Shown: piece by piece, positions 33,220 to 44,339 of the stretch | How positions within the stretch are numbered: position 1 is the stretch's first letter | How the letters are laid out: each line of letters starts with the position of its first letter | Source: Mesostigma viride | Lineage: Eukaryota > Streptophyta > Mesostigmatophyceae > Mesostigmatales > Mesostigmataceae | Assembly (NCBI GenBank): GCA_009746045.1 | Contig: RPFO01000156.1 | Location: forward strand, 2,716,452 to 2,780,451 | Length of the DNA stretch: 64,000 nt | Direction: 5' to 3' | Translations under genes and position numbers: made by a program | The notes under the pieces: model-generated | Seen by the model: the letters and a program-made list of their open reading frames with translations, nothing else | What the model was told of the DNA's origin: nothing | Database searches by the model: none

Positions 33220-34275
33220 CACCGCCAGCCCTCTTTCTCCTTGACGGCTCTCGAGTCCTGTATCGGGACCGCGTCAAGCTGCTGGGCAGCTTGCTTCCCA
33301 GCTGCGAGGCCGATGTGGACCACCGCATCTCCCTCGCCTGGCACGCTTTACGCCAATACCGGGCCCTGTGGCGCAAGCCCCTGGGCAAGATCGAGAAACA
33401 GGACCTGTTTCGATCATGTCCTCGAGTCCTTCCTGTTCTTACGTATGGGGCCGCGACGTGGACCCTCACCGCCGACCTGGCCCGCAAGCTGGCCGGCCGG
33501 GCGCGGTCACCAACATGCTGCGATCCATTTTCAGAGTTGCATGGATATGCTGCTCATGTCCGGCGCAATGAGGACCTGTACCTTGGCATGCCATACATCA
33601 CCAGCACCATTAAGCAGCTAGTAGCGCACCTAGCTCGCACCAACCAGGTAGTAGACACCTCACGTGGCCCCCCTGCGGGACTGCGCCCAGCTCAGCCTGG
33701 CCGGCACCTCCTTACGTGGGCCCGGCCCCGTGATGCAAGACGCCGCAAGGCCCGCACCTTCAAAGAGCAGCTAGTAAAGGACATATGGGGGCCAGTTCGA
33801 TTCCGGTCGGATTCATTTGCAGATCGCGTTTTCCGCGTTTTCCGCGGCCCGGCACTGAACGCAAAGGTTTTCACCTTTGCGAAGTGCCTGATCAGAATAT
33901 GGGGGGCCTAGGCCTCTCCGTGATTTGGAAGAAGATGATCGATGGACAAGGCCACGTGGGCCCATGCAGGTCATGTAGAGAACAACGCGCCCCCCCCCCC
34001 ATGGGAAAGCGCCTGCGTGTGCAAATTAACCCGCGGGAGGCACGCCAGACAGGTCGATAACTCGATATCCCCTAGGGTATAGAGTTGATGTTGATAGATC
34101 TTGTAGATAGATGTTGTAGAGTAGCTGTTGTAGATAGATTAGACCGACCGGTATAGGACTGTTTGCACCCATCCATCCCTCCATCGGGGTTAATGCTCCG
34201 TGACTCCCCAACGGTAGCGCGAGTCTAACTAATAATTAATTAATTAATGAATTAATTGATTGTTCTGCGCATGCA
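33220..34275 (+). mobile_element. Second LINE subfamily: ORF2 C-terminus and 3' end
   Basis: Coding remnants at 33230-33780 (YRDRVKLLGSLLPSCEADVD, LTYGAATWTL, PGRHLLTWARPRDARRRKAR) are related to, but distinct from, the main LINE ORF2. After a 105-bp insert the 3' UTR continues to the hairpin near 34197-34222 and a TTAAT tail. A minus-strand relative without the insert is at 36575-37150. Confidence 0.75.
33792..33896 (+). mobile_element. SINE-like insertion with 9-bp target duplication
   Basis: The 105-bp insert (CCAGTTCGATTCCGGTCGG ... CTGATCAGA) is flanked by ATATGGGGG at 33783-33791 and 33897-33905. The related LINE at 36890-36920 lacks the insert. It contains the B-box-like segment and the perfect CGCAAAGGT/ACCTTTGCG hairpin, and matches the 3' half of 10459-10675. 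Confidence 0.8.
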
Positions 34276-34288
34276 TTTAATTAATTAA

Positions 34289-36570
34289 GGGGACGGGACA
34301 CCCCCGAATTTTTTGGCGCCAAAAAATTCGCGCCGGAACCGAAGGTCACAAATTTCACGTGCACGGTGCGCGCACCCCTTGCGGAAGTGGCCATGGCGAC
34401 TGCGTTCAGGCGAAACTACCACAATAGGGCAAGCGAAATGCAAATATTTTACTCGAATCTAAAAGACGATGAGTTTATGATGTTAGTATGTGGCGGAAAT
34501 CAGCTGGTTTACAATATCGCTGTTGTTTTTTTATGCCATCGGCATGGGGGGTAATCTGAATTTTTTGGTCGCGCGGAATGAAATAGAATTCATGATAGCG
34601 GCAGTAAAATCGCGGTTTTGGGGGTTGTTCTGACCGTGAAGCAGGCATTAATACCGGTAGCATCGAATTCTAAACCCAGCTGGTGGTTTTTGCCAGATTT
34701 TCGGCCATTATCGGTAAGTAATTGTTCAGACCTGCGCAGTGCGTGTCTGACCTGTCCATGGAAGAACGGCTGTTGTTGCGCGCCTGGGCGAGGGATTTAC
34801 GAGGGCAAGGTACAGAAGTGTCGCGAATGTTATCTGCTATCAGTGCTTTCTTCTATGAGCTCATCGTTCGAAGTTTTTTGCGTTCTTTTTGGGCAGTTTC
34901 CGCCAGCTAGCTCGCCGTCGCTTGCCGTTGTGTTGTCGAATACTGGCAGCTTTAGATTGTTTTCGTTGATGTCGTGATCAGGGCCGCTTAAGTCGCAGCC
35001 TATAGCTCGTCGGGAAGGTATAAGGCATTTCATAAAACGTGTTGTGGCAAGGATGTTGTGCGTATGGACGCTTCTTGTTGTGTGAGAGTGACGCACCCTC
35101 TCTTCGCAGGCCGCAGCGGCATCACAGCACTCATGCGCTGAAGGGCCGCCAATTGTTTATTTGCATTTTATCGTGCAGGGATGGAAGTGTTATAGTGATG
35201 ATGATGTTGGAGATATTGCATTTGTGTGACTGCATGTAGATAGCAGGCACCATTGGTTGTTTGAGCTTTCCTTTGTTATGATGATGTGATAAGACTACAA
35301 TGTGCTGAGCCAACCATGGTTGACATGCATGACTGCATGCAAGCTATATATACCATGTTCCTACTTGGTTCCTTGCCCTCCATAGTCCCAGTTTGTCATC
35401 CATGCTGGGGAGGATAGTTTAGGAGGTGTTGTTGTGTTGATTAGCTTGGTAGGCATCAACCTTACACTCTAACCTGGGAGAAACATAGGAAATGCTGCTT
35501 AGGCATGTTAGGGCTACCATCGTCAAGGCTATGCACATATTTACAAGGCTGGCCATGCTCGAGGGACGATGAAGACGTATGAGGTGCGTGGCCACCCCTT
35601 TGTACTTCATAACATATTCAGCATGGATTTGGTGCATGTTGGATGGCATATGAAGTGGCATTGTGGTGTTACTAACTTACTGAGTGGTTCTTAGCGCCTT
35701 GTCAGGTGGTCATATAGGAAACCCATCAACTTGAGTAGTTCTTGTCACAATGACCCCCCACATTGAGCATGCGTTGCCGTCAGCGTGCAAGAGTTAATTA
35801 TGTGTGCTTTGGTCAGTTTGCAGATGTCTTTGATGAAGAAGGAGGTGCTAGTGTGGCTAAATGGTTACTCTAATTTCCTTGTAGCGTCTACATGGGTGGC
35901 CGTCTTGGAATGGTTGTAACTTGGGCAGTTCTTGTCAGAATGTCGTCAAACCTTGAACATAGGAGGTACCATATGTGCAGAGGATGGTAGTGTGTGGTTT
36001 GGCCAGTTTTCACGCGGCTTGGATGAATAAAGGGGTGTTAGTGTGGTTAAATACTGGCTAAAACCTCCCTTAGCTTCGTCATTGGTGACAACCTAAGAAC
36101 GTTAATAACTGGAGCTGTGGTGGTCAGAATGACCTGAAATTTTGGGGCTGCATGTCCCCCCTCTCTAGTATTTGGGAATATATGGTATGGCAACATTTGA
36201 AGTGTTTATGATTTGATTTATTTTTTTTTCATTAAAAAAGGACCCTTTTTGCGGGAAAATTAATAACTGGTGCATCCATGCTTATGTATTGGTCCCAATT
36301 AGGCAGACTTTCTCAAAAGTGGGGGAACTATGCGGGAATATGTGATTTGGTCCCAATATGTTTGCCCATTGTCCTAGGAAAAATGTGACTAAAATAGCGT
36401 CTTTTTCTATTTTTAGCGCGTAACCGGTGTATGGTGGGGGCTAGTACCACCCCCAAGTGGCTGGAAAATTTTTTTTTAATCATATTTATGGTCCCCAATC
36501 ATCATTGGATTTTTAGCACATGCATAGGTATGGTTTCCAGAAAAGTGCCCTTTAGGGGTGTCCCCTCCCC
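34289..36570. mobile_element. TTAA-target DNA transposon, copy 2
   Basis: Inverted ends GGGGACGGGACACCCC and (read inward) GGGGAGGGGACACCCC match at 15 of 16 positions and are bordered by TTAA on both sides (34285-34288, 36571-36574). It shares with copy 1 (inverted) the GAAGTGGCCATGGCGACTGC region and a 150-bp segment at 34735-34910 that is about 88% identical. Internally, three degenerate tandem units of about 190 bp start near 35728, 35920 and 36109. No transposase was found. Confidence 0.8.
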
Positions 36571-36574
36571 TTAA

Positions 36575-37150
36575 TTAATTAGACTCGTGCTCCCGTTGGG
36601 GAGTCACTGAGCATTAACCCCGATGGATGGATGGATGGGTGCAAACAGTCCTATACCGGTCTAAGCTATCTACATCAGCTACCTACTACATCTATCTAAC
36701 AGCATTCTGACTACAACGTACATCTATCTAGCTAGACAGCCTTACGCTGCCCTAGGGGAGCTGTCTGGCGTGCCTCCCGTGGGTTTGCACACGCGGGCGC
36801 TTCCCCACGGGGGGGGGCTCGTTGTCGATCCTCTATGACCTGGGCCCACTTGGCCTTGTCCATGATCTTTTTCCAAATCAGGGATCGAGAGGCCTAGGCC
36901 CCCCATGTCCTCTACTAGCTAGCTGTTCCTTGAAGGTGCGGGCCTTGCGGCGTCTAGCATATCACGGGGCCCGGCCCACGTAAGGAGGTGCCGGCCATGC
37001 AGGCTGAGATGGGCGCAGTCTCGCGGGGCCGGGGGCCAAGTGAGGTGTCTACCCGTGGTTGGTGCGAGCTAGGTGCAGGCGCCGCTGCTTAAGGGTGGTG
37101 CTGGTGATCATATATGGCATGCCAAGGTCAGAATATAAGATGGCATGCCA
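36575..37150 (-). mobile_element. Second LINE subfamily 3' end, minus copy
   Basis: Tail, hairpin (about 36590-36612, CTCCC, loop CAAC, GGGAG), 3' UTR and a short ORF2 remnant match 33680-34275 in inverse. It lacks the SINE-like insert and so serves as the empty site. Confidence 0.75.
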
Positions 37151-37161
37151 AGGTACAGGTC

Positions 37162-39125
37162 CTCATTAATTAATTAATTAATTAAAATCATAGCTCCGTG
37201 GGGAGCATATGTAACACATAGCCCTGAGAAAGGGGCATCTATGGGTTTGTAATACAATCAGGGCGACAACCTGCAGGTGTAGGATGTACAACTATCACCT
37301 GCTCTGGGTGCACTAGGTGCACCTGCACCTCCATGATGGTTCATGCCTCCTAAACAAGCACAGGCACCCAGGGGGGGCTTGAGGAGAGGGCCTAGAAGGC
37401 CTGCATGACATATGGGGTGGAAGGTATGTGGCTAGGCTATAGCTAGGGTACACATGGCCTCTCAGCAGGGAGTAACTCCCTGCATGGGCAAAGCATGACT
37501 CGACATTGCTACGGCTATTGCAAGGGCGGGTGTGGGCCCATCACGTAGGCATACATGGCCACGTCACTAAGCTTTCTAGTCTACACTACTGCTATATATT
37601 CCCTAGGCTGGGGTGGCTGGGGTGGCTGGGTTGCAGGGGTCGCCTGCCAGGGCTTGTGGGCGACGTAGATGTCCGCCCCCTTCCAGTAGACCGGCTTCTG
37701 CCCCGCCGTCTGCCGAAGCTGGAGGTAGGTCGGCCATAACTCCCGTCGCCGTTGTTGCTGCGTCAAGGTCAAGTCGTCGTCCAGCGTGTAGGCGGTCCCC
37801 CCAAGCCGCTTGCGACACTTGAGGAACTCCATCTTATCCGCCATGGTGTCGAAGGTGAGGAGCAAGGGGGAGGGGCCAGCCTTACCCCGCGAGCGGGGAA
37901 GGCGGGTCACCCCCCGCGGCTTGCCCTTACCAGTGATAGCCATGGGGACAAGGATTTTGTTCTCAAACGCCAGGGCAAGGGTCTCGGAGGTCTCGTCCTG
38001 CAGCGGGTCGAAGTGCTTGACTATGACGTTAAGGCTGCGCTTGGCGAGCTCGGCCTCCTCGCGGAGGTCCAGCGTCTGCTGCTGAAGCTGGGCGGCGACG
38101 GCGGAGGTGGTGGAGGTGGCGTGCTGCTTCAGCATGTCCGCCCAGGTGGTGATGGGAGGAGCATCGCCGGCAGGGCCAGCAGGGGCTGGCCGAGCGGCGA
38201 TGTCCTTCACCGCCTGGGCAGTGATGCCGGCGGTGTTCTGCAAGCATTCGATGGCTATGGCATTGTCCTGCAGGCGCTTGTCGATGGCGAGGAGCTGGGC
38301 GTTGAGGGCTTCGGTGGTGGTGGAGGTGGCGGCGAGGAGCTTGGAGGTGGCGGTGGTGGTGGAGGAGAGGAGGGGAAGCTCGGCAGCCAGCGTGCCGCCC
38401 ATGGCCGCCACATCTGCGGCCAGGGGTGTCACGTGCTGTGCGATGGCCTTGTTGATGAGGGAGCGAATTTCGGAGGTGGAGGGGGGGGCCCAGATCTCGG
38501 CGACAGAGCGCCCGAGGAGGCAGCAGAGGGCGAGGAGCTGAAGGCGGGGGCGGGAGTAGCGGGACCCGCGATCCGGCTCAAAGAAATCACCACGGGTAGG
38601 CGAAATGATGCGATGTTGGACGTAAAAGTGCTTGCACAGGGCAAGAAGCGAGGTGCGCGTCCCGTAGAACACGGCTTTCATAAACTCGATGGGATCTGCT
38701 TGGCCTTGTGTCCACCAGGCAGCTGATTTGGCGTCAAAGTCGATTTCTTTCCAGCCCGGCTCGTCAGGGGGCGGATCCTCAGGGCGACTGCGTTTAGGCT
38801 CAGGCGATGCCGAGGGCGAGGCAAGTCCGTGAGGGGGCTGGGCAACCACCAGTGCACGACTAGTGTCACCGTTGCCTTCCGGGCTTGAGGGCGAATCTGC
38901 TGCCGAAGCTGCAGACGGACTTTCATTGCCGAGCGCAGCCGCCAGGCTGCGTTGCGGCAAGGGGCGTTTGCTCGTCATATATTGCGTTATAGCTTCGGAA
39001 AATTATATCAGCATGTGCGTCTAAGAAAGACGAAGCGATTGTGATATTCACAGCTGAATTCGGGGCTCAAACGTAAAAGTTATGAGCTCCGACAGCCATG
39101 GCTACCTCGTGGCTCGTGGCTCGCT
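37162..39125 (-). mobile_element. ORF1-only non-autonomous LINE, copy beta (full length)
   Basis: Read on the minus strand: 5' region (39125-38979, shared with copy alpha), an intact 465-codon ORF1, a 3' UTR of about 395 bp, the terminal hairpin (about 37198-37220, GCTCC/GGAGC, loop CCAC) and a TTAAT tail. There is no ORF2. Being undamaged, it is probably the youngest copy in the window. Confidence 0.8.
37581..38978 (-). CDS. LINE ORF1 protein, intact (465 aa)
   Basis: Non-LTR ORF1-type nucleic-acid chaperone. Residues 1-70 are Ser/Pro/Ala-rich with a KRSRPEDPP basic patch. A central Ala/Thr-rich region (about 190-310) with heptad-like spacing may trimerise. Residues about 325-450 form the L1-ORF1-like RRM and CTD: RSLNVIVKHF, TRLPRSRGKAGPSPLLLTF, TLDDDLTLTQQQRRRELWP, KPVYWKGADIYVAHKPWQ. 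In L1-type elements such proteins coat the RNA and assist target-primed reverse transcription. The ATG at 38976-38978 follows a 5' leader conserved between both copies. Confidence 0.85.
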   Translation of the reverse strand: MTSKRPLPQRSLAAALGNESPSAASAADSPSSPEGNGDTSRALVVAQPPHGLASPSASPEPKRSRPEDPPPDEPGWKEIDFDAKSAAWWTQGQADPIEFMKAVFYGTRTSLLALCKHFYVQHRIISPTRGDFFEPDRGSRYSRPRLQLLALCCLLGRSVAEIWAPPSTSEIRSLINKAIAQHVTPLAADVAAMGGTLAAELPLLSSTTTATSKLLAATSTTTEALNAQLLAIDKRLQDNAIAIECLQNTAGITAQAVKDIAARPAPAGPAGDAPPITTWADMLKQHATSTTSAVAAQLQQQTLDLREEAELAKRSLNVIVKHFDPLQDETSETLALAFENKILVPMAITGKGKPRGVTRLPRSRGKAGPSPLLLTFDTMADKMEFLKCRKRLGGTAYTLDDDLTLTQQQRRRELWPTYLQLRQTAGQKPVYWKGADIYVAHKPWQATPATQPPQPPQPREYIAVV

Positions 39126-39184
39126 TCGTGGCGTGGAAGGGGGAATCGGAAGGGGATGGATGGATGGATCCTCATTGCGGACTG

Positions 39185-40140
39185 ATTAATTAATTAAATA
39201 ATTAAATAATTAGTTAATTAATTAGGAACATAACTCCGTTGGGAGTATCTGTAGCACATAGCCTCGAGCCACGAGCCACGAGCCACGAGCCACGAGCCAC
39301 GAGCCACGAGCCACGAGCCACGAGCCACGAGCCACGAGGTAGCCATGGCTGACGGCGGAGCTCATAACTTTCACGCCTCCTCCTCTTGGGGGGAGGTGGC
39401 TTGCCCACAGGGTAGGGCGTGCAGTGAGCGGCTTGACAATCTTCTGCTACCGCGTCTTGTTCTGCATGGCAGTCCAAAGAAGGGAGAGAGAGTGGATGCG
39501 GTATTGAAACTGGGCTGGGACCAGTAGGTCATCCAGCAACATCTGGACGTAGTTCGTGACGTACATGTTTCCCTACCCTTTTGGGAATGCCCTTGGGGCC
39601 AGGCCAGGTCACTGAGGTCAGAATGTGCCGCCCTGGCTGGCCAAGCCGCTGGGGGCCTGCCAGACCAAGGGCGGTGTACGTCGACCTGGCTGGTGCGAGC
39701 AAGGTGTCCTACAAATGCTATCCTACGCTGTCTAATCTCGTCCGAAATGCGAGGCATGCCCTGATACAAAGACTCTAAACTATGCCGGACCTATGCGTGG
39801 AAACCCCTACATTCAGGGCCTGACGGAGCATCCTGGTTACCGTGCCGTTGAGCCTGGCTGCCAGTGTGGGTGTGAGTGTCCACGCCTCGGCGCCATACGT
39901 GAGCACCGTGAGGACGAGGACCTTGAAGACCATGCGCTTGCGGTGCTCGCCCAGGCCCTTGGAGCGCCAGTAGGTGTTAAGCGAACGTAGCCTAGCCCAG
40001 GCCAGGCGGATGCGGGTGTCCACATCGCCGGCGGTGTCAGGGAGCCAGCTCCCTAACAGTTTGAAGCGATCTCGGAACGGGGCCGTCGTCCCGTCGAGCA
40101 TGCAGGCGCGGCAGCGGCGGTGTACTGGAGGCCCCACTAT
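39185..40140 (-). mobile_element. LINE ORF2 C-terminal fragment, mosaic 3' end
   Basis: Minus strand: thumb and C-terminal ORF2 remnants (FRDRFKLLGSWLPDTAGDVD, AEAWTLTPTLAARLNG, MYQGMPRISDEIRQRR) are followed by an inverted piece of the ORF1-only element's 5' end, then the hairpin (ACTCC, loop CAAC, GGAGT at about 39233-39250) and a tail. Confidence 0.7.
39266..39338 (+). repeat. (GAGCCAC)n, ten units, at an inverted LINE 5' end
   Basis: Ten CGAGCCA units are followed by GAGGTAGCCATGGCTG, which is the 5' end of the ORF1-only element in inverse orientation. The normal 5' ends at 5530 and 39110 carry only one to three such units. Confidence 0.85.
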
Positions 40141-40144
40141 ACTT

Positions 40145-40345
40145 TTCGTCCGAGGGTGGTAAAAAGCATCCGAGGCGTAAATTACGAGGTGGTAAGTTAT
40201 ACTCCGCTTTTACTCTTACCGTTTGCATACGAGTTCGGATCTTTCTCGTAAGCTACGAGTTAGATCCGAGGTAAGATCCGACGTCGTAATTTACGAGGTA
40301 GTAATTTACGAGGTAGTAATTTACGAGGTAGTAATTTACGACACA
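40145..40345 (+). repeat. TTTACGAGGTAGTAA iterons, locus 1
   Basis: Three perfect 15-bp units (about 40290-40340) sit in a 200-bp zone rich in TACGAG and TCCGAG variants. The same iteron occurs at 43812-43840 and 53265-53375, always in the same orientation. Confidence 0.8.
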
Positions 40346-41490
40346 ACACCGCGAACCCGCCAAATTTTGACATAAATTATTGTCCGGATTTCGTCCGAGA
40401 TCTAGATTTTTCCCGCGCCGCGAGAGACGAAAACGACGAAAACACCCATGGCGGTCGAGCATCAGCTAGCGTTCTGAAACCTGCGTCATTTCAGCCGCCT
40501 GAGGTGTCAAAACGAAGCTTACATCACGATTAATCCATGGAATAAGTTTGGAATGATATGCGCTGTGATTGCGACGAGGGCATTGAGCGGGACAAATATT
40601 TTTTTTGCAGCGCACAATTTTTTTCGCGAAATCCAGATTTCTCGGTGGTACGTGTCTCACGGTCCTGGATACGGGAGGAAACGAAAAACCCGGCACGATA
40701 GCTCAGCTTGTTCGTTATAATATTCCCGAAGAGGTTAGTGTTTTCGTTTTTTGAGTTTCGCTTTTAATTTTCCGGCATTTGCGTGAATAAACTGGGGGGT
40801 GCGAAATCCGTCTGTTTCTTGCGTCATGCAATGCATATCTTTATCGTCAGATAATTACCTCTTTAGGCTATGCCCGACCTTCCTATACTGCCAGCCTGCG
40901 GCAATAAGCCAGCAGGACATATGGCGTGCACGAGATTCCGCGCAAAGGTCCCTAATGGTCTCCCGGCTGTGCAATAAGTGCGGTAAAAACTGCGAAAATT
41001 GCTTATAATGCCTGTAGAAAGCTCTTTGCGACAGTGTTTTCCAAGCGAGTTTATCGTTCTTTTGACGCCCGATACAAAAGGCAAAGGGGGGCATCGTTTT
41101 TAATTAGTCGGCATGCGGTTTCGAGGTGTGATGGGCCGGGCAGAGGACCTCGCCACGACACGCTGGGTTCAAGCTTCGCATCTCCCGGCAGCCATAAAGA
41201 AGCGCAGATTAAGCGAGGTGAGCGAGCTAGAGGGCCCAGGATTGCTGCTAACGCAAGGCAGCTTCTCAAAGGGTAGAGAGCTGGATTAATAAGACGTTCT
41301 CAAGTGCATTTTGCAGTGGTTATTGCCACCTTGTCCAGATATTTGCCCTCGTCTTTCTGATTTAAAGACTGTTTTAAAGAGGGATAGGATAACGTTTCCA
41401 ACGTTGTTGCTCATTCATTAAAGTATTAAAGAAAGAGCCTTTTCAGTTGCTGACAACGAGATGGAAGCTGCCTCATGCAAGCTACCCATG
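40346..41490. other. Unassigned region
   Basis: The longest frames are under 85 codons (40855-41094 minus; 41034-41276 plus). None shows a domain or convincing splice partners that I can recognise. Confidence 0.4.
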
Positions 41491-41499
41491 CAATGCAAG

Positions 41500-42800
41500 T
41501 GATGCAACGTGAGGCCATGCATGGCTAACGTTGACTTCATGCGTGAGTTGGGCAGGTGGCTGGCTAGGTGTGTGGCTGGCTAGGTGAACGGGGCGTGTAT
41601 GGAGGGACCTGATGGTGCCGCGGGCGTGCGAGGGCAAATGGGCGGGCACATGCCTGGCTGGTTTGGGTGTTGGGTGGTTAGGTGGTTTGGTGATCGGGTT
41701 GTTGAGTGGTTAGGTGGTTAGGTAGTTGTGTAGCTGGTTGATTGGTTGGTTGGTTGTTCAGTTGCCCTGGAAGTCTTGGGTGGGAGGCTTAGGCTGTAGA
41801 TGCTTCAAGGGATTCCTAGACATGGGTGGGTTCAATGGCAGGTGGCTGGCTGAAAGGTGGATGCCTTGGTAAATGGCTGGCCGAGTAGCTGGGAGCACAG
41901 GCAGGTGGAGAGGGTGGGTGGATGGGTGGCTGGTCATGATGGGTAGACGAGTGTTAGGGTGATCGGTTGTAGGCAGATGGCCAGGTGTCTGCGTGATGAT
42001 AGGCTTTGGAGACTCCTATTAAAGTGGGTGGGTAGTTAGATGTGTGAGTGAAACAATTGCATGGGTTTGAGGATGGTGGGTTAGTGGTTGGGTGGTTAGG
42101 GATGCGTGTGGGTGGGTGCATGGGTTGGTGGATGGGCCATTGGTGGTTGGTGGCTGGTGGATGTGTAGATGACTAGGTGTGGGTCGGTGGGCGAAGGGAC
42201 GGGTAGATGGGCGGGTGGGCGCACAGATATGGATGCGTGGGTGGGTTTATGGTTGGGACCGACTCACCTGATATCGCTGGTGAAGGGCTGTGCAGGTTGG
42301 GGGTGAGGTGGGGGGTGGCTGGCTGAGAAAGTGCATGTGTGGGTGGGTCAGTGGGTATAAGGGTGGGGGGCACTGAGTGGTTGAGTGGGTGGGTGGGTGG
42401 GTGGGTCAAGGGTGGGTGGCCGGATGGTGCATATGGGGCATGCTGGCTGGGTGTTTAGGTGGTTGGGTGGTTGGGTGGTTGGCTCATTGGATGGGTGAGT
42501 GCTTCCTTATTACCTATTATAGGTGTGTGGGTTGCAAGCGCAGGTGCCTTGCTGGGTGGGTGAATGTCCAAGTGGGTTGGTTAAGCTGGTTGGGTGCCTA
42601 GGTGCATGCGTGGTTATATAATAAGGTGGGTTAGCACGTGCACGGCTGGCTGGCTGGCTTTGGTCACTAGGTGGGTGGACGTGTGGGTGGCTGGGTGCAC
42701 GGGCGCGCAAGAGTGTAAGCAGTTCATTGGGTGGGTGACCAGGTGGCTGCATGGGTGGGTTACTGCATGGGTGGCTCGGTGCCCACAAAGCACAAGAGAT
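41500..42800 (+). repeat. G/T-rich low-complexity tract (GGTGG/GGCTGG/GGGTGG)
   Basis: About 1.3 kb of imperfect TGGGTGGCTGG-type repeats. Pro/Thr/His-rich minus-strand frames here are composition artefacts. Confidence 0.85.
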
Positions 42801-43280
42801 GGAGACATGGGATATGCCAATACCATATCACGTGAGCATACGTGGATGCCAGGTGACATGTGCCAGCGGCTGGGTGTCACTTCACCTTGATGTTCGCTCG
42901 GCATGTTCTTGACATGTATTACACGCATATATCACGCATGGTGCGTGTTGGTAGCAACCAAATGGCTGTGTTCTAGTGACGTGGCATGTATTGTCCACCT
43001 TTCCTTCCCATTTTGCAATGTGCCAAGTAGTTTAAAGGTATGGTGTTATGGGGTATATATGGACGTGCACTGCGCATCACAGCAATGTGGCATACTGGCA
43101 ATGTCTACCTTACATCATACATTCTGCTAGCTATGGTCACCACTCAGGCATTCACATGCCCCAAGGTTTTGCACGCTGTTTGTACTAGTCATTCTTGAGT
43201 TGCCCGCAAAGAATTAACATGATGTGCCCTAGCTTGGGGAGTGTCTTGGTGGTTAGTGTTTTTAAAATTGTGATAAAAAA

Positions 43281-43490
43281 GAGCCAAAATGGTGACAAAT
43301 GCAGGCAAATGTCACCATTTTGGGCTCCGTATGATCTGAATTTTTGCACATGAATTGTGGGGACCCTGTGTCAGGTGTTGGCATGATGACAATAGGTTTG
43401 GGTGTCATTCTGACATTATTTGGATTTAATATTAATTAAAAATTGCCATTTACGACAAATGCTAGCACTATTTTGCTAGCATTTGTCACT
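43281..43490. repeat. Pair of perfect or near-perfect hairpins
   Basis: Hairpin 1 (43281-43327) has a 17-bp stem, AAAATGGTGACA against TGTCACCATTTT. Hairpin 2 (43454-43487) has a perfect 14-bp stem, GACAAATGCTAGCA against its complement, with a 6-base loop. Both are followed by GGGCTCCG. No coding content. Confidence 0.75.
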
Positions 43491-44006
43491 AAATAGGGCT
43501 CCGAATGCCCTAGAACTTTGTACAAGGTCAGAACAACTCGTATTCGTCACCCTTGCAAAGTTACAGCATAATCTGATATCAATTATTGTTGCTATGCAAG
43601 TGCAAGTGGTTTAGGTGGCCAGTTTTGGCCTTGGATCTGGAGTTAACTTAAGCAGGGAATACCACGTAAACTTAACATTTTGACTCAACTACTCCACCAC
43701 TAGCCAGACACATCCCGGGGAGTCGTGGGATCCAATCCTAGGTCAATCCAACCATAAACTTGCCATGGGCCAGAATTTATGTAAAAAAAAGGCCATTTCA
43801 AGGTGTTGTGGAGGTAGTAATGTACGAGGTAGTAATGTCGCGTCTGCGTACCACAATCTCCGGCGCTACCATGGCGGCTGGCCATGCTCAGCTTTGGTAA
43901 AACCCAAATGAGCTGAGCTGACGTGCCTGCCTTAACTGCATGCCCGGTGGGGTGGGCGAGGACCTGTCCCATGATTCCCCCCCTCGCTGGCTCTCATCAT
44001 GGCTCC

Positions 44007-44339
44007 TCACATGGCCAGCGACCGTGCCAACACCACAGCAGCTAAGGAAATGGTGACGCTACTGGTTGCGAAGCGGGCAGCGACACAAACTGGGCAAAAC
44101 CACTGGCCCGCTGGCACGGTGGTGAGCGCTGGCTGCAAGCAGTGCATGTGCCACCCACAATTACAGTGATCACACAGCAACATGGTATCCCCCTGGTCTA
44201 CGCGATGGCAAACCTGACACTGTGCGTCCTTGACCCGCCTGGCCGTGTGCGGGGCGAGGTCAGGCAATAAGTTGGGCAACGAACACGGACTGAGGTTGCT
44301 TACGTTATCGGTGGTGCGACTGCCGTCGACGCCCTCCAA
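44007..44339 (-). CDS. C-terminal PHD finger of the retrotransposon polyprotein
   Basis: The frame overlaps the end of pol by about 40 bases. It begins with a linker typical of the region after integrase (LEGVDGSRTTDNVSNLSPC), then a canonical C4HC3 PHD finger: CQVC, MLLCDHC, GWHMHC, QWFCPVC. No in-frame ATG precedes it. One extra T in the TTT run near 44342 would make it continuous with pol, so it is probably the C-terminal domain of the same polyprotein. PHD fingers bind histone H3 tails. By analogy with integrase chromodomains it could steer integration, which is inference. Confidence 0.8.
   Translation of the reverse strand: MEGVDGSRTTDNVSNLSPCSLPNLLPDLAPHTARRVKDAQCQVCHRVDQGDTMLLCDHCNCGWHMHCLQPALTTVPAGQWFCPVCVAARFATSSVTISLAAVVLARSLAM

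Noticed and set aside
40855-41276. Possible small genes on both strands
   Set aside because: No domain, no splice partners and no conserved composition.
41500-42928. Pro/Thr/His-rich and Gly/Trp-rich proteins
   Set aside because: Composition artefacts of the G/T-rich low-complexity tract.
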